28,580 nt of DNA from Lachnospiraceae bacterium UBA4260 (GTDB lineage Bacteria > Bacillota > Clostridia > Lachnospirales > Lachnospiraceae). The DNA lies in NCBI GenBank assembly GCA_002395235.1, contig DGWK01000041.1, positions 1-28,580 of the forward strand, read 5' to 3'. A program made the position numbers and the translations under genes. Shown in pieces: positions 22,253 to 28,580 of the stretch; positions within the stretch are counted from its first letter, which is position 1, and the number at the start of each line of letters is the position of its first letter. A model generated the notes under the pieces. That model ran no database searches and was not told the DNA's origin. It was given only the letters and a program-made list of their open reading frames with translations.

Positions 22253-23596
22253 ATGGGTTACGAACAAGAGTATAAACAGAAGCTGGTAACGGCTGCGCAG
22301 GCGGCAGCGGTGATCCAGGACGGCGACTGGGTAGATTACGGCTGGTGCGCGACCACGAACGTCGCGGTCGACAGAGAGCTCGCAAAGAGAATGCCCGAGA
22401 TGCACGACGTGAAGATTTACGGCGGTATCCTGATGCATGAGCCGGAAATTTTCAAAATAGAGAATCCCCAGGAGCATTTCATCTGGAACAGCTGGCACAT
22501 GAACGGCGTCGAGAGAAAGGCCGCGACCACAGGGCTCAGCTTCTACGGACCGGTTAAGTATTCCGAGCTTCCTCGCTACTATCTGGACAGAGAGGATCCG
22601 CTGGACGTGGCGATCATGCAGGTCGGCCCTATGGACAGGCACGGATACTTTAACCTGGGACCCAGCGCCAGCCACACTTATGCGGTGGTGCAGATGGCGA
22701 AGAAGGTCATCGTGGAAGTCAACACGAGCATGCCTATCTGCATGGGCGACAGAAGCGCCTATGTGCATATCAGCGACGTCGACATGATCGTCGAAGGCGA
22801 CAACGCTCCGATCGACGCGATGCCTCCGGCAAAGCCCGGCACGGACGTGGATAAGGCTGTCGCGCAGCTGGTCGTGGACCGGATCCCCAACGGTGCATGC
22901 CTGCAGCTCGGCATCGGCGGCATGCCCAACGCCATCGGCAAGATGATCGCGGAGTCTGACCTCAAGGACCTGGGCATCCACACGGAGATGTACGTGGACG
23001 CTTTCGTGGATATGGCGGAAGCCGGCAAGATCACCGGCGCGCACAAGAACATCAACAGAGGCCTGCAGACCTATGCGTTCGGCGCAGGTACTAAGAAGAT
23101 GTACGACTACCTGGACGGCAACCCGGAGTGCATGAGCGCTTCCGTTGACTACGTCAACAATGTGAAGCAGATCGGCGCGCTGGACAACTTCATCTCCATC
23201 AACAACGCGGTGGACTGCGACCTGTTCGGACAGATCAACGCGGAGAGCGCGGGCACCAGGAACATCTCCGGTGCCGGCGGACAGCTCGACTTCGTCATCG
23301 GCGCGTACGCCTCTAAGGGCGGCAAGTCCTTCATCTGCATGTCCTCCACTTTCAAGGACAAGCAGGGGAACCTGGTCAGCCGCATCCGTCCCACGCTGGC
23401 AAACGGCAGTATCGTGACGGATACCCGCGCCAACTCCATGTATATCGTCACGGAGTACGGCATTGCCATGATGAAGGGCCGCACGACCTGGCAGAGAGCG
23501 GAGGACCTGATCAACATCGCGCATCCGCAGTTCCGGGATGAACTGATCGCGGAGGCGGAGAAGATGCACATCTGGAGACGCAGCAATAAGAGATAA
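22253..23596 (+). CDS. but: Butyryl-CoA:acetate CoA-transferase (4-hydroxybutyrate CoA-transferase family)
   Basis: A 447-residue family I CoA-transferase, the same length as the Roseburia enzyme that performs the last step of butyrate formation: butyryl-CoA plus acetate to butyrate plus acetyl-CoA. Visible landmarks are GDWVDYGWC near the start, SELPRYY, GPSASH, the glycine loop LQLGIGGMPNAIG, LGIHTEMYVDAFVD (probably carrying the catalytic glutamate), SISNNAVD-like ISINNAVDCDLFGQ, ISGAGGQLDFV and RIRPTLANGSIVT, ending HIWRRSNKR. The start is ATG 22253 with GGGAGGAG upstream. It has its own terminator and no butyrate-pathway neighbours, which is usual for but. The related 4-hydroxybutyrate or propionate CoA-transferases are the alternatives. 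Confidence 0.83.
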   Translation: MGYEQEYKQKLVTAAQAAAVIQDGDWVDYGWCATTNVAVDRELAKRMPEMHDVKIYGGILMHEPEIFKIENPQEHFIWNSWHMNGVERKAATTGLSFYGPVKYSELPRYYLDREDPLDVAIMQVGPMDRHGYFNLGPSASHTYAVVQMAKKVIVEVNTSMPICMGDRSAYVHISDVDMIVEGDNAPIDAMPPAKPGTDVDKAVAQLVVDRIPNGACLQLGIGGMPNAIGKMIAESDLKDLGIHTEMYVDAFVDMAEAGKITGAHKNINRGLQTYAFGAGTKKMYDYLDGNPECMSASVDYVNNVKQIGALDNFISINNAVDCDLFGQINAESAGTRNISGAGGQLDFVIGAYASKGGKSFICMSSTFKDKQGNLVSRIRPTLANGSIVTDTRANSMYIVTEYGIAMMKGRTTWQRAEDLINIAHPQFRDELIAEAEKMHIWRRSNKR

Positions 23597-23609
23597 GGAA
23601 AATCAGAGA

Positions 23610-23646
23610 GGGGAGAACGCAGAGGCGTTCTCCCCGTTTCTTTTTT
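23610..23646 (+). terminator. Rho-independent terminator of the CoA-transferase gene
   Basis: GGGGAGAACGC and GCGTTCTCCCC form a perfect 11-bp stem over AGAG, followed by GTTTCTTTTTT. Confidence 0.95.
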
Positions 23647-23779
23647 GACCAGAAGTAACTATTCTGCAGCCTACGTCCCAAATGCTTCGTATTCGGGGGA
23701 CTGAATAATTGCCAATATACAGGGAATTAGCTTTAAAATACTGAAAATACAGACAATTTAAAAATATACATTATATTAA

Positions 23780-23807
23780 TTGACAATTAGGCTTGAATGA
23801 GTATAAT
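23780..23807 (+). promoter_or_regulatory. Consensus sigma-A promoter in an apparently non-coding region
   Basis: TTGACA (23780-23785), a 16-base spacer, TATAAT (23802-23807). Both hexamers are perfect. A transcript from here would begin near 23814, about 260 bases before the response regulator at 24078, and would pass through repeated GGAGGTAC motifs and a 13-bp hairpin. Confidence 0.65.
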
Positions 23808-23976
23808 TAAATTATCAAATAAATCCAAAGGAGGTACGGTCCAAAGTACAACTGAATATTTTCCAAGAGTACTAAATTTTAAAACAGGAGGTACAATCCA
23901 TTGGACAAGAACCACTGAAAAGGGGTGTTGGGCAGATCGTTCAGCATCCCTTTTCGCACGGGTGGAATTCATTTGA
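23797..23976 (+). CDS. Possible 59-residue ORF or small RNA locus
   Basis: An ATG at 23797 opens 59 codons to TGA 23974-23976. The peptide has two related segments, KGGTVQSTTEYF and TGGTIHWTRTTEKG, reflecting DNA copies of GGAGGTAC at 23830 and 23887, exactly 19 codons apart. No good ribosome binding site precedes it, and its start overlaps the consensus promoter, so ORF and promoter cannot both work as drawn. Base composition is more AT-rich than the flanking genes. The region from 23814 could instead be a small RNA: it holds two Shine-Dalgarno-like motifs and a hairpin at 23918-23954. A 61-codon open frame also exists on the minus strand. I do not recognise any product. Confidence 0.25.
   Translation: MSIIKLSNKSKGGTVQSTTEYFPRVLNFKTGGTIHWTRTTEKGCWADRSASLFARVEFI
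23918..23954 (+). other. 13-bp hairpin within the cryptic transcribed region
   Basis: AAAAGGGGTGTTG (23918-23930) pairs along its length with CAGCATCCCTTTT (23942-23954), including two G-T pairs, over an 11-base loop. The T run lies within the stem, so it is not a standard terminator. Confidence 0.5.
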
Positions 23977-23985
23977 GGGATAAGG

Positions 23986-24034
23986 TATAATAGACTAAGC
24001 GAATTTGTAAGTATTCAGCACCCGCGGGGTGAAT
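23986..24034 (+). promoter_or_regulatory. Possible promoter and operator of the VanRS-like genes
   Basis: A TATAAT at 23986-23991 with a poor -35 (TGGAAT, 17 bases upstream) precedes an imperfect inverted repeat at 24013-24034 (ATTCAGCACCC, GCG, GGGTGAAT). The layout suits autoregulation by the response regulator at 24078. Confidence 0.35.
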
Positions 24035-24077
24035 AATTACACTGATTTCAGAATTCAGAGAGTCTTAAGGGGCGTCT

Positions 24078-24779
24078 ATGAAGGATACGATTTTAATTGT
24101 AGAGGACGATCAGGATATTCGGGAAGTTGTCACTATTTTGCTTGGAAGAGAGGGATTTAAGACACTGCAAGCAGCGACGGGAGAGGAAGCGCTGGAAGAG
24201 ATCGCCAGGAATCCGGACCTGATCATATTGGATGTAATGCTGCCGGATCTGGACGGTTATGAAGTCTGCCGGAGGATCCGCAAGGTCTCCCTCGCACCGG
24301 TACTGTTTCTGACGGCAAAGGGAAGCGTTCACGAGAAGACGGCGGGCTTTGAAGCAGGAGGAGACGACTATCTGGTCAAGCCTTTCTTCCAGGAAGAGCT
24401 CATGGCCAGGATCAGGGCGCTTCTTCGCCGCTATGAGAAATACAGAGGCAAAGAAGAGATACAGCCTGACGAGCAGTACCTGGAGGCGGGGCGTTTCCGG
24501 GTCGGCAGGGAATTTAATGAAGTATTCAAGGACGGGAAAGCAGTCACCATGACGGATATTGAATACAAGATCTTTAAACTCCTTATCCGGTATCAGAACA
24601 AGATCTTTTCCATCCAGAATATATATGAAAGCGTTTGGGAGAAGCCCTATTTTTACGATGCCAATAACACGGTCATGGTCCACATCCGAAGACTGCGGAT
24701 GGCGATCGAGGACGACCCCAGGCATCCGTCTTACATACGCACGGAATGGGGGAGAGGATATAGGTTTGTAAGTGAATAG
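24078..24779 (+). CDS. VanR-like OmpR-family response regulator
   Basis: A 233-residue regulator. The receiver domain begins ILIVEDDQDIREVV, with the phosphorylation site D52 in LIILDVMLPDLDG and the lysine in YLVKPFFQEE. The winged-helix domain contains MTDIEYKIFKLL and ends RTEWGRGYRFVSE. The ATG follows AAGGGG. Its stop codon overlaps the kinase start by eight bases, so the pair is translationally coupled. VanR-like refers to overall pattern; there are no vancomycin resistance genes here. A likely target is the NlpC/P60 gene downstream. Confidence 0.93.
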   Translation: MKDTILIVEDDQDIREVVTILLGREGFKTLQAATGEEALEEIARNPDLIILDVMLPDLDGYEVCRRIRKVSLAPVLFLTAKGSVHEKTAGFEAGGDDYLVKPFFQEELMARIRALLRRYEKYRGKEEIQPDEQYLEAGRFRVGREFNEVFKDGKAVTMTDIEYKIFKLLIRYQNKIFSIQNIYESVWEKPYFYDANNTVMVHIRRLRMAIEDDPRHPSYIRTEWGRGYRFVSE

Positions 24780-26043
24780 ATGGACGATTAAAAAGAAGCT
24801 CACAGTACTGATCACACTGGCATTGGTGGCGGCGGTGGGCTTCTTTATATTATGTTACCATATCGGAAGAGTCGCAGTGCACAGGCAGACTATGCGCGGG
24901 GTTGACGAAAGAGTCATCGAGAGACTGAACCAGTATATTCGGGAAAACGATGTGGAGACCACGAACAGCGAAGCGCTCATGCACTGGTGCAGAAAGATCG
25001 GAGAGATGGATATGGAGGTGTTCGCGGACGAGCAGCTTGTATTCAGCTCTGTTTTTGATATGACTAAAAGGGATTATACGATCGTAGAGACAGGCCGGGA
25101 CAAGGAATTGGCGGTAAAGGTCCGGTTTGCTGATGTGGAAGCTGATGTCCTGCTTTATAAGTATCGCGGTCTCCACGGCAAAATGATTTTCATTGAAGCG
25201 ATGATGGCTTTGCTGCTGTTCTACGGCATCGTTGTCATAGGGCTGCGCAGGGAAGTGGACTACATCCACCTGATCAATGAAGAGATTCAGGCCCTTGAGG
25301 GCGGCGACCTCAGCAGGGAGATCACGATCAAGGGGAGCAGCGAGATCACAACACTTGCGGAGAATGTGGATGAGTTTCGAAAGAGCATGCAGACGCAGCT
25401 CTCGACGATCGAAAGGCTCGAAAGGAACAATCGCCGGATGGCGGCGGAGATCGCCCATGATCTCAGAACGCCGCTCACCTCACTGATCATGTATCTGGAC
25501 TTTGCAGAGGGAGAGATTCGGGGAAAGCAGCCGCAGGCGGAGGAGTATCTGGCCAAAGCCCGGGAAAAATCCGTGCGGCTCAAAAATCTTATGGACCAGA
25601 ATTTCGATTATGTGACAATGAAAGGCTACTTCACGAAAAAGAAGCAGGCTGTTCCTGCTTATGATGTACTGAGCGGTTATCTGGGAGACATTTTGACCTA
25701 TCTGGAAGGAGAGGGCTTCCACGTGCGGTCCGATGTCAATTACGGCAACAACACCGTTGTGATCCAGAGAGAAGGAGTCAGCAGAGTATTCAGCAATATC
25801 CTCAGCAATATCACCAAGTATGCGCGCAGAGACGCAGAGGTGCTCATATGCTGTAAGGAGCTTAAGGACTACGTGGAAATCCGGTTCGTAAATGCGGTCA
25901 GGGTCTTTGAAGATGGAAAACCGGACAGCACGGGTTTCGGTATCCGCATTGTCAAAAGATTGATGGAGGAGATGGACGGCGAGTACATTGTCGAGGAATC
26001 GAATGGATTTTATACCTCAAAACTGCGCTTCTTAAAGGTCTGA
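24772..26043 (+). CDS. VanS-like sensor histidine kinase with an atypical ATPase domain
   Basis: A 423-residue kinase that partners the regulator just upstream. It has a membrane segment at about residues 10-30, an external domain of about 110 residues, a second membrane segment near 140-160, a HAMP linker, and the dimerisation helix with AAEIAHDLRTPLTSLI, where H229 is phosphorylated. The ATP-binding region keeps the N box (RVFSNILSNITKYA) and a G2-like STGFGIRIVKRL, but the DxGxG of the G1 box is replaced by VNAVRVF. Similar shortened ATPase domains occur among Clostridial VanS-like kinases, so it may still be active. The start is GTG 24772, eight bases inside the regulator gene. Confidence 0.88.
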   Translation: MNRWTIKKKLTVLITLALVAAVGFFILCYHIGRVAVHRQTMRGVDERVIERLNQYIRENDVETTNSEALMHWCRKIGEMDMEVFADEQLVFSSVFDMTKRDYTIVETGRDKELAVKVRFADVEADVLLYKYRGLHGKMIFIEAMMALLLFYGIVVIGLRREVDYIHLINEEIQALEGGDLSREITIKGSSEITTLAENVDEFRKSMQTQLSTIERLERNNRRMAAEIAHDLRTPLTSLIMYLDFAEGEIRGKQPQAEEYLAKAREKSVRLKNLMDQNFDYVTMKGYFTKKKQAVPAYDVLSGYLGDILTYLEGEGFHVRSDVNYGNNTVVIQREGVSRVFSNILSNITKYARRDAEVLICCKELKDYVEIRFVNAVRVFEDGKPDSTGFGIRIVKRLMEEMDGEYIVEESNGFYTSKLRFLKV

Positions 26044-26099
26044 AAAAGCCGGGACCGGAGGCTTTCCCGCCTTCTGCGGAAACCTTGCGGCGGCACTAT

Positions 26100-26128
26100 T
26101 TGTATATTTGCGAAGATGGTGCTATAAT
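26100..26128 (+). promoter_or_regulatory. Promoter of the NlpC/P60 gene
   Basis: TTGTAT (26100-26105), 17 bases, TATAAT (26123-26128), with TGC before the -10 as an extended element. Transcription would start near 26135, giving a leader of about 165 bases that contains the 12-bp repeats. Confidence 0.7.
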
Positions 26129-26176
26129 TATGAAAGCTATATGACAAAAGAGTGTCATGAGGCAATAAATCTGTAA

Positions 26177-26224
26177 TCGGTCCAGTAATCAGTCCATTTA
26201 TCAGTCCAGTAATCAGTCCGGGTG
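26177..26224 (+). repeat. Four tandem 12-bp direct repeats in the NlpC/P60 leader
   Basis: Units at 26177, 26189, 26201 and 26213 read TCGGTCCAGTAA, TCAGTCCATTTA, TCAGTCCAGTAA and TCAGTCCGGGTG, sharing TC(A/G)GTCC. They lie downstream of the promoter and upstream of the start codon. Confidence 0.8.
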
Positions 26225-26238
26225 GGAGAGAATCTCCC
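26224..26238 (+). promoter_or_regulatory. Small hairpin following the 12-bp repeats
   Basis: GGGAGA, loop GAA, TCTCCC: a 6-bp stem directly abutting the fourth repeat. It would form in the leader RNA about 65 bases ahead of the start codon. Confidence 0.45.
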
Positions 26239-26302
26239 GACCGGGGGCGGGCGATGGATCTGTATTGACAGACATCGTTCCCTATAGGAAACCGGAGGCA
26301 GT

Positions 26303-28024
26303 GTGAAAAAGAGAGAATTATTAAAGCGATTGAAAGTATTTATCCTGTCATTCGTTGTCATGTCAGGCGCCGTATCGGCTCCTTCCCTGGCAGCGGTGGC
26401 AGGAGAGGCGGGAGATGGAAATACCGCCGGATATGAGCAGGCGGCTCCTGAGGAGCCTGAACCCGAGCCGGAACCCGAGCCGGAACCCGAGCCTGAACCG
26501 GAGCCCGAGCCGGAGCCTGAACCCGAACCGGAGCCCGGGCCCGACGGAGGAGACGACGGAGAAAACTCCGGGACAGGAGGAGCAGGCGACCCCGCCCAGA
26601 CAGATGACGGCGGGGAAGGCGAGAGCGGATCCGGATCTACAGGAAGCGGCAGTACCGGCAATACGGGCAGCACGGTCGATGAGACGTACGGCAGTACCGG
26701 CGAGGCGGCGTACAGCAGTACCGGTGAGGAGGCGTACAGCAGCACCGGGCAGGGAGCGACAGACGAAGCGGCCGCGCCGGAAGGAAATACAGGTATGACG
26801 GACGCCGCGGCGGCAGCGACAACGGCGCTTGTTCCGACCAAGGTGAAAGAAGAGGATAAGCCGGAGGGCTATGAGGAAGCGGAGCAGCACGAGGGCTCCA
26901 ACGAGGACCTGATCGCGCGGCAGCATATTGTGACAGATATGCCCAAGATCCGCAGGGACTTCCGCTTTACGAAGGTTGACAAGGTACTCGCGTTCAGCGC
27001 GCGCGGTCTGGATATTCTTGAGGGGCAGAGCGACGACGCGAAGGTCGTAGGCACCATTGCCAAAAACGGCATTTTATACGAGCTTGAGGAAGAAGACGGC
27101 GGCTGGGTCTATGTGGAATCTGGAAATGTCCGCGGATTTGTCCGCGAGGATGACCTGATCCGTGGAGACGAGGCAGAAGAGATCATGGAATACCTCGAGA
27201 AGCAGGCGGAGCGCATCTCGGCAATGCTTCCCGAAGGACTTTCCAGAGAAGCCTATTTCTTCACGGCGCAGGACACGGTCCCTTATTACGAAAATGATGC
27301 TTTTGTCTTCCGCAGGATTACGACACAGGACACAGTGATCGACGCGCAGGCGGCCAAGGCCAAAGCGGAGACAGACATTCTGGAAGATCGCAGCGGGGAA
27401 GCCCGTGTCACAGGCGTTCTTGAGGAGGGCGACCTGGTCTATGTAATCGAGGACGCAGGCGAGGGATGGCTCTTTGTGGAATCCGGCGACGTCAGAGGAT
27501 TTGTCCGCTCCTCCGACTTGGACAGAAGCGGATCCGTGCAGGCACAGATCGATGAAGAAGGCGAATCTTCCTTCTCGCTTGCCACAGAGAAGATAGAGCC
27601 TTCAGAAAACAAAGCGACTTACTATTCTTTGGCGTCTGTCAAAGAAGGAACCAAATACAATGAAGTCCGCGAGAAGATCCTGGACAAGGCACTCTCCTGC
27701 GTAGGAAATCCCTATGTATGGGGAGGCACCAGCCTGACACACGGGGCTGACTGCTCAGGATTTGTGCAGACGCTGTACTCCCTGTTTGGATACAAGATTC
27801 CGAGAGTGGCAGCGGCGCAGTCGACAGTCGGCACACAGATTCCCGTGAGCGACGCGGCGCCGGGCGACCTGATCTTCTTCGCGAGGAACGGCTATGTGTA
27901 CCACGTGGCCATGTATGCGGGAGACGGAAAGACGGTCGAGGCCTACAGCAGCCAGTACGGGATCATCACGAAAGAGCTCAGTGACAGAGATGCTGTGTGG
28001 GCGACCAGGATCATTGAGGATTGA
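26303..28024 (+). CDS. Secreted NlpC/P60 cell-wall peptidase with two SH3 domains
   Basis: A 573-residue exported hydrolase. A Lys-rich start and hydrophobic core to about residue 30 form a signal peptide. Next come 13 Pro-Glu dipeptides (about 52-77), a Gly/Ser/Thr-rich region with GSTGE-type repeats (to about 165), two bacterial SH3 domains (about 230-290 and 350-412, each closing with VESGxVRGFVRxxDL), and the NlpC/P60 domain (about 450-573). Its catalytic cysteine is C484 in HGADCSGFV and its histidine H534 in YHVAMY. It probably cleaves stem peptides of peptidoglycan during growth or division, with SH3 domains binding the wall. GTG 26303 follows GGAGG. It lies downstream of the VanRS-like pair but has its own promoter. 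Confidence 0.92.
   Translation: MKKRELLKRLKVFILSFVVMSGAVSAPSLAAVAGEAGDGNTAGYEQAAPEEPEPEPEPEPEPEPEPEPEPEPEPEPEPGPDGGDDGENSGTGGAGDPAQTDDGGEGESGSGSTGSGSTGNTGSTVDETYGSTGEAAYSSTGEEAYSSTGQGATDEAAAPEGNTGMTDAAAAATTALVPTKVKEEDKPEGYEEAEQHEGSNEDLIARQHIVTDMPKIRRDFRFTKVDKVLAFSARGLDILEGQSDDAKVVGTIAKNGILYELEEEDGGWVYVESGNVRGFVREDDLIRGDEAEEIMEYLEKQAERISAMLPEGLSREAYFFTAQDTVPYYENDAFVFRRITTQDTVIDAQAAKAKAETDILEDRSGEARVTGVLEEGDLVYVIEDAGEGWLFVESGDVRGFVRSSDLDRSGSVQAQIDEEGESSFSLATEKIEPSENKATYYSLASVKEGTKYNEVREKILDKALSCVGNPYVWGGTSLTHGADCSGFVQTLYSLFGYKIPRVAAAQSTVGTQIPVSDAAPGDLIFFARNGYVYHVAMYAGDGKTVEAYSSQYGIITKELSDRDAVWATRIIED
26456..26533 (+). repeat. Pro-Glu dipeptide repeat (13 units) in the NlpC/P60 gene
   Basis: Thirteen consecutive 6-base Pro-Glu codon pairs, mixing CCT/CCC/CCG and GAA/GAG, so it is a protein-level repeat with partial DNA repetition. 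It forms a stiff, acidic spacer between the signal peptide and the wall-binding domains. Confidence 0.9.
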
Positions 28025-28050
28025 GTTCCGTTTTTAAAAACTATTGTGAA

Positions 28051-28101
28051 TTGTGACGCCGAAGTGGTTGTGGAGAGTGCTCGGGAACCATTTCGGCGTC
28101 A
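28051..28101 (+). repeat. Palindromic repeat, copy A (probable terminator)
   Basis: TGACGCCGAAGTGGTT (28054-28069) pairs along 16 positions, with one G-T pair, with AACCATTTCGGCGTCA (28086-28101). ATTTTGTTTGGTTTT follows. It lies 27 bases after the NlpC/P60 stop codon and can act as its terminator. A second copy begins 71 bases later. Confidence 0.75.
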
Positions 28102-28121
28102 TTTTGTTTGGTTTTAAGCCA

Positions 28122-28172
28122 TTGTGACGCTGAAGTGGTTGTGAAGAGGGCTCGGGAACCACTCCGGCGTCA
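28122..28172 (+). repeat. Palindromic repeat, copy B
   Basis: The 51-base unit of copy A recurs, with TGACGCTGAAGTGGTT (28125-28140) pairing with AACCACTCCGGCGTCA (28157-28172) apart from one mismatch. The loop GTG(A/G)AGAG..GCTCGGG is also conserved, so this is a true sequence repeat and not just two terminators. TGATGCCGGAGTG at 28181 looks like a third half-copy. Confidence 0.75.
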
Positions 28173-28205
28173 GTCTCGCCTGATGCCGGAGTGCGTTGGA
28201 TCATT

Positions 28206-28245
28206 TGGGGGCTTTTTTCTTGCATGGCCCCCACAGGTTTTTCTT
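28206..28245 (+). terminator. Possible terminator hairpin
   Basis: TGGGGGC (28206-28212) pairs with GCCCCCA (28227-28233) over a T-rich 14-base loop, followed by CAGGTTTTTCTT. It would be a back-up stop for the NlpC/P60 transcript. Confidence 0.4.
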
Positions 28246-28316
28246 ATTGCCGGCACATAAGAAAGAAATCAAGGCAAATCAATGGCAAGTTGGATCAAAA
28301 GCAAGCTATAAAATAA

Positions 28317-28364
28317 GCCGGCCCCCATTTCCGGGCAGCCGAAGCTGCGAAAATGGAGGCCGGC
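28317..28364 (-). terminator. Long stem-loop, probable minus-strand terminator
   Basis: GCCGGCCCCCATTT (28317-28330) pairs with AAATGGAGGCCGGC (28351-28364) with one mismatch, and the loop contains its own GCAGC-CGAA-GCTGC stem. On the minus strand TTATTTTA follows, suggesting it ends a leftward transcript that enters from beyond the right edge. Confidence 0.5.
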
Positions 28365-28367
28365 CAG

Positions 28368-28448
28368 TCAGAAGCCATGTCTATAGTCCAACTCTGTCAT
28401 GAATTGTTCGAAATCATGTAAGTTTCCGGAACAAGCCTGAAACTGCAT
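28368..28448 (-). CDS. Possible very short ORF or gene-end remnant
   Basis: On the minus strand, ATG 28448 opens 26 codons ending at 28368, with the peptide including HDFEQFMTELDYRHGF. The frame stays open upstream to about 28514. There is no clear ribosome binding site. The stop is 4 bases before the stem-loop at 28317-28364, which is how a real gene end would look, so it may be the degraded C-terminus of a longer protein. The family is not recognised. Confidence 0.2.
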   Translation of the reverse strand: MQFQACSGNLHDFEQFMTELDYRHGF

Positions 28449-28580
28449 GGAGGCCAGGCGAGAAAAAAGTGTGCAGGTGATCCAACGCACAATGCGTTCA
28501 ACCTTGATTTACGCTATTGTCCTCCTCAGGCATAGCCACCATTACTGTCGCCCGTCGCAGGCGCCGGCTCATCGCCAACC

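Larger units (their letters stand above)
28191..28490. repeat. 13-bp inverted repeat spanning 300 bases
   Basis: GTGCGTTGGATCA (28191-28203) occurs inverted as TGATCCAACGCAC (28478-28490), with a further TTGGATCA at 28290. The enclosed 274 bases hold the strong stem-loop and no proven gene. This resembles the ends of a small non-autonomous mobile element, although no target-site duplication was verified. Confidence 0.4.

Noticed and set aside
26176..26224. A CRISPR array
   Set aside because: The repeats are 12 bp, tandem and without spacers; no cas genes are present.
28498..28580. A partial minus-strand gene entering from the right edge
   Set aside because: Two frames are open to the edge (stops at 28498 and 28526), neither has a recognisable motif, and 80 bases are too few to decide.

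Overview
The window looks like a chromosomal segment of an anaerobic Clostridia, most likely a gut-type Lachnospiraceae or a close relative. Evidence for this is a butyryl-CoA:acetate CoA-transferase of the Roseburia/Eubacterium type, a B12-dependent methionine synthase whose reactivation domain is a separate gene, VanRS-like two-component genes, strong AGGAGG ribosome binding sites, frequent TTG/GTG starts and a moderately GC-rich sequence. The assignment is an inference from gene content; no rRNA is present.

Layout. (1) 1-880 holds debris: the 3' end of a tRNA gene, the C-terminal tail of a tyrosine recombinase on the minus strand, a 21-residue nitroreductase N-terminus, and a mosaic of Smr-like, DUF523-like and unrecognised fragments. 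(2) 889-3283 is an intact pair: arginine deiminase (arcA) and an archaeal-type (LOR/SDH, TIGR00300-like) ornithine cyclodeaminase. A second, slightly degraded copy of the tRNA 3' end lies at 3506-3530, so 1-3.5 kb looks like a decayed integrative element in a tRNA gene. (3) 3663-13971 is a same-strand run: a multi-pass membrane protein, a YfhO-family membrane protein, MTA/SAH nucleosidase, a histidine kinase and OmpR-type regulator, an RsuA-type pseudouridine synthase, and a lipoprotein with its own promoter inside rsuA. (4) 14158-15768 (minus) is a membrane-anchored polysaccharide deacetylase with Ig-like repeats. (5) 16001-19385 is the split methionine synthase: activation-domain protein, then MetH with an unusual Gly/Ala-rich linker. 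(6) 19492-21975 holds a small conserved hypothetical gene, deoC, and the trxA-trxB thioredoxin system. (7) 22253-23596 is the CoA-transferase. (8) 23640-24077 is an AT-richer intergenic stretch with a consensus promoter, a repeated motif and a 59-codon unannotated ORF. (9) 24078-28024 is a VanRS-like two-component system and a secreted SH3-NlpC/P60 peptidase whose leader carries four 12-bp direct repeats. (10) 28025-28580 has no clear gene; it holds a duplicated palindromic repeat and several strong hairpins.

How the genes fit together. MtnN and MetH with its activation protein act in the S-adenosylmethionine/homocysteine cycle. ArcA and the cyclodeaminase could route arginine to proline if ornithine transcarbamylase is encoded elsewhere. 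The membrane proteins, deacetylase, NlpC/P60 enzyme and two signalling systems point to envelope maintenance. All domain calls come from reading motifs; no database search was run.
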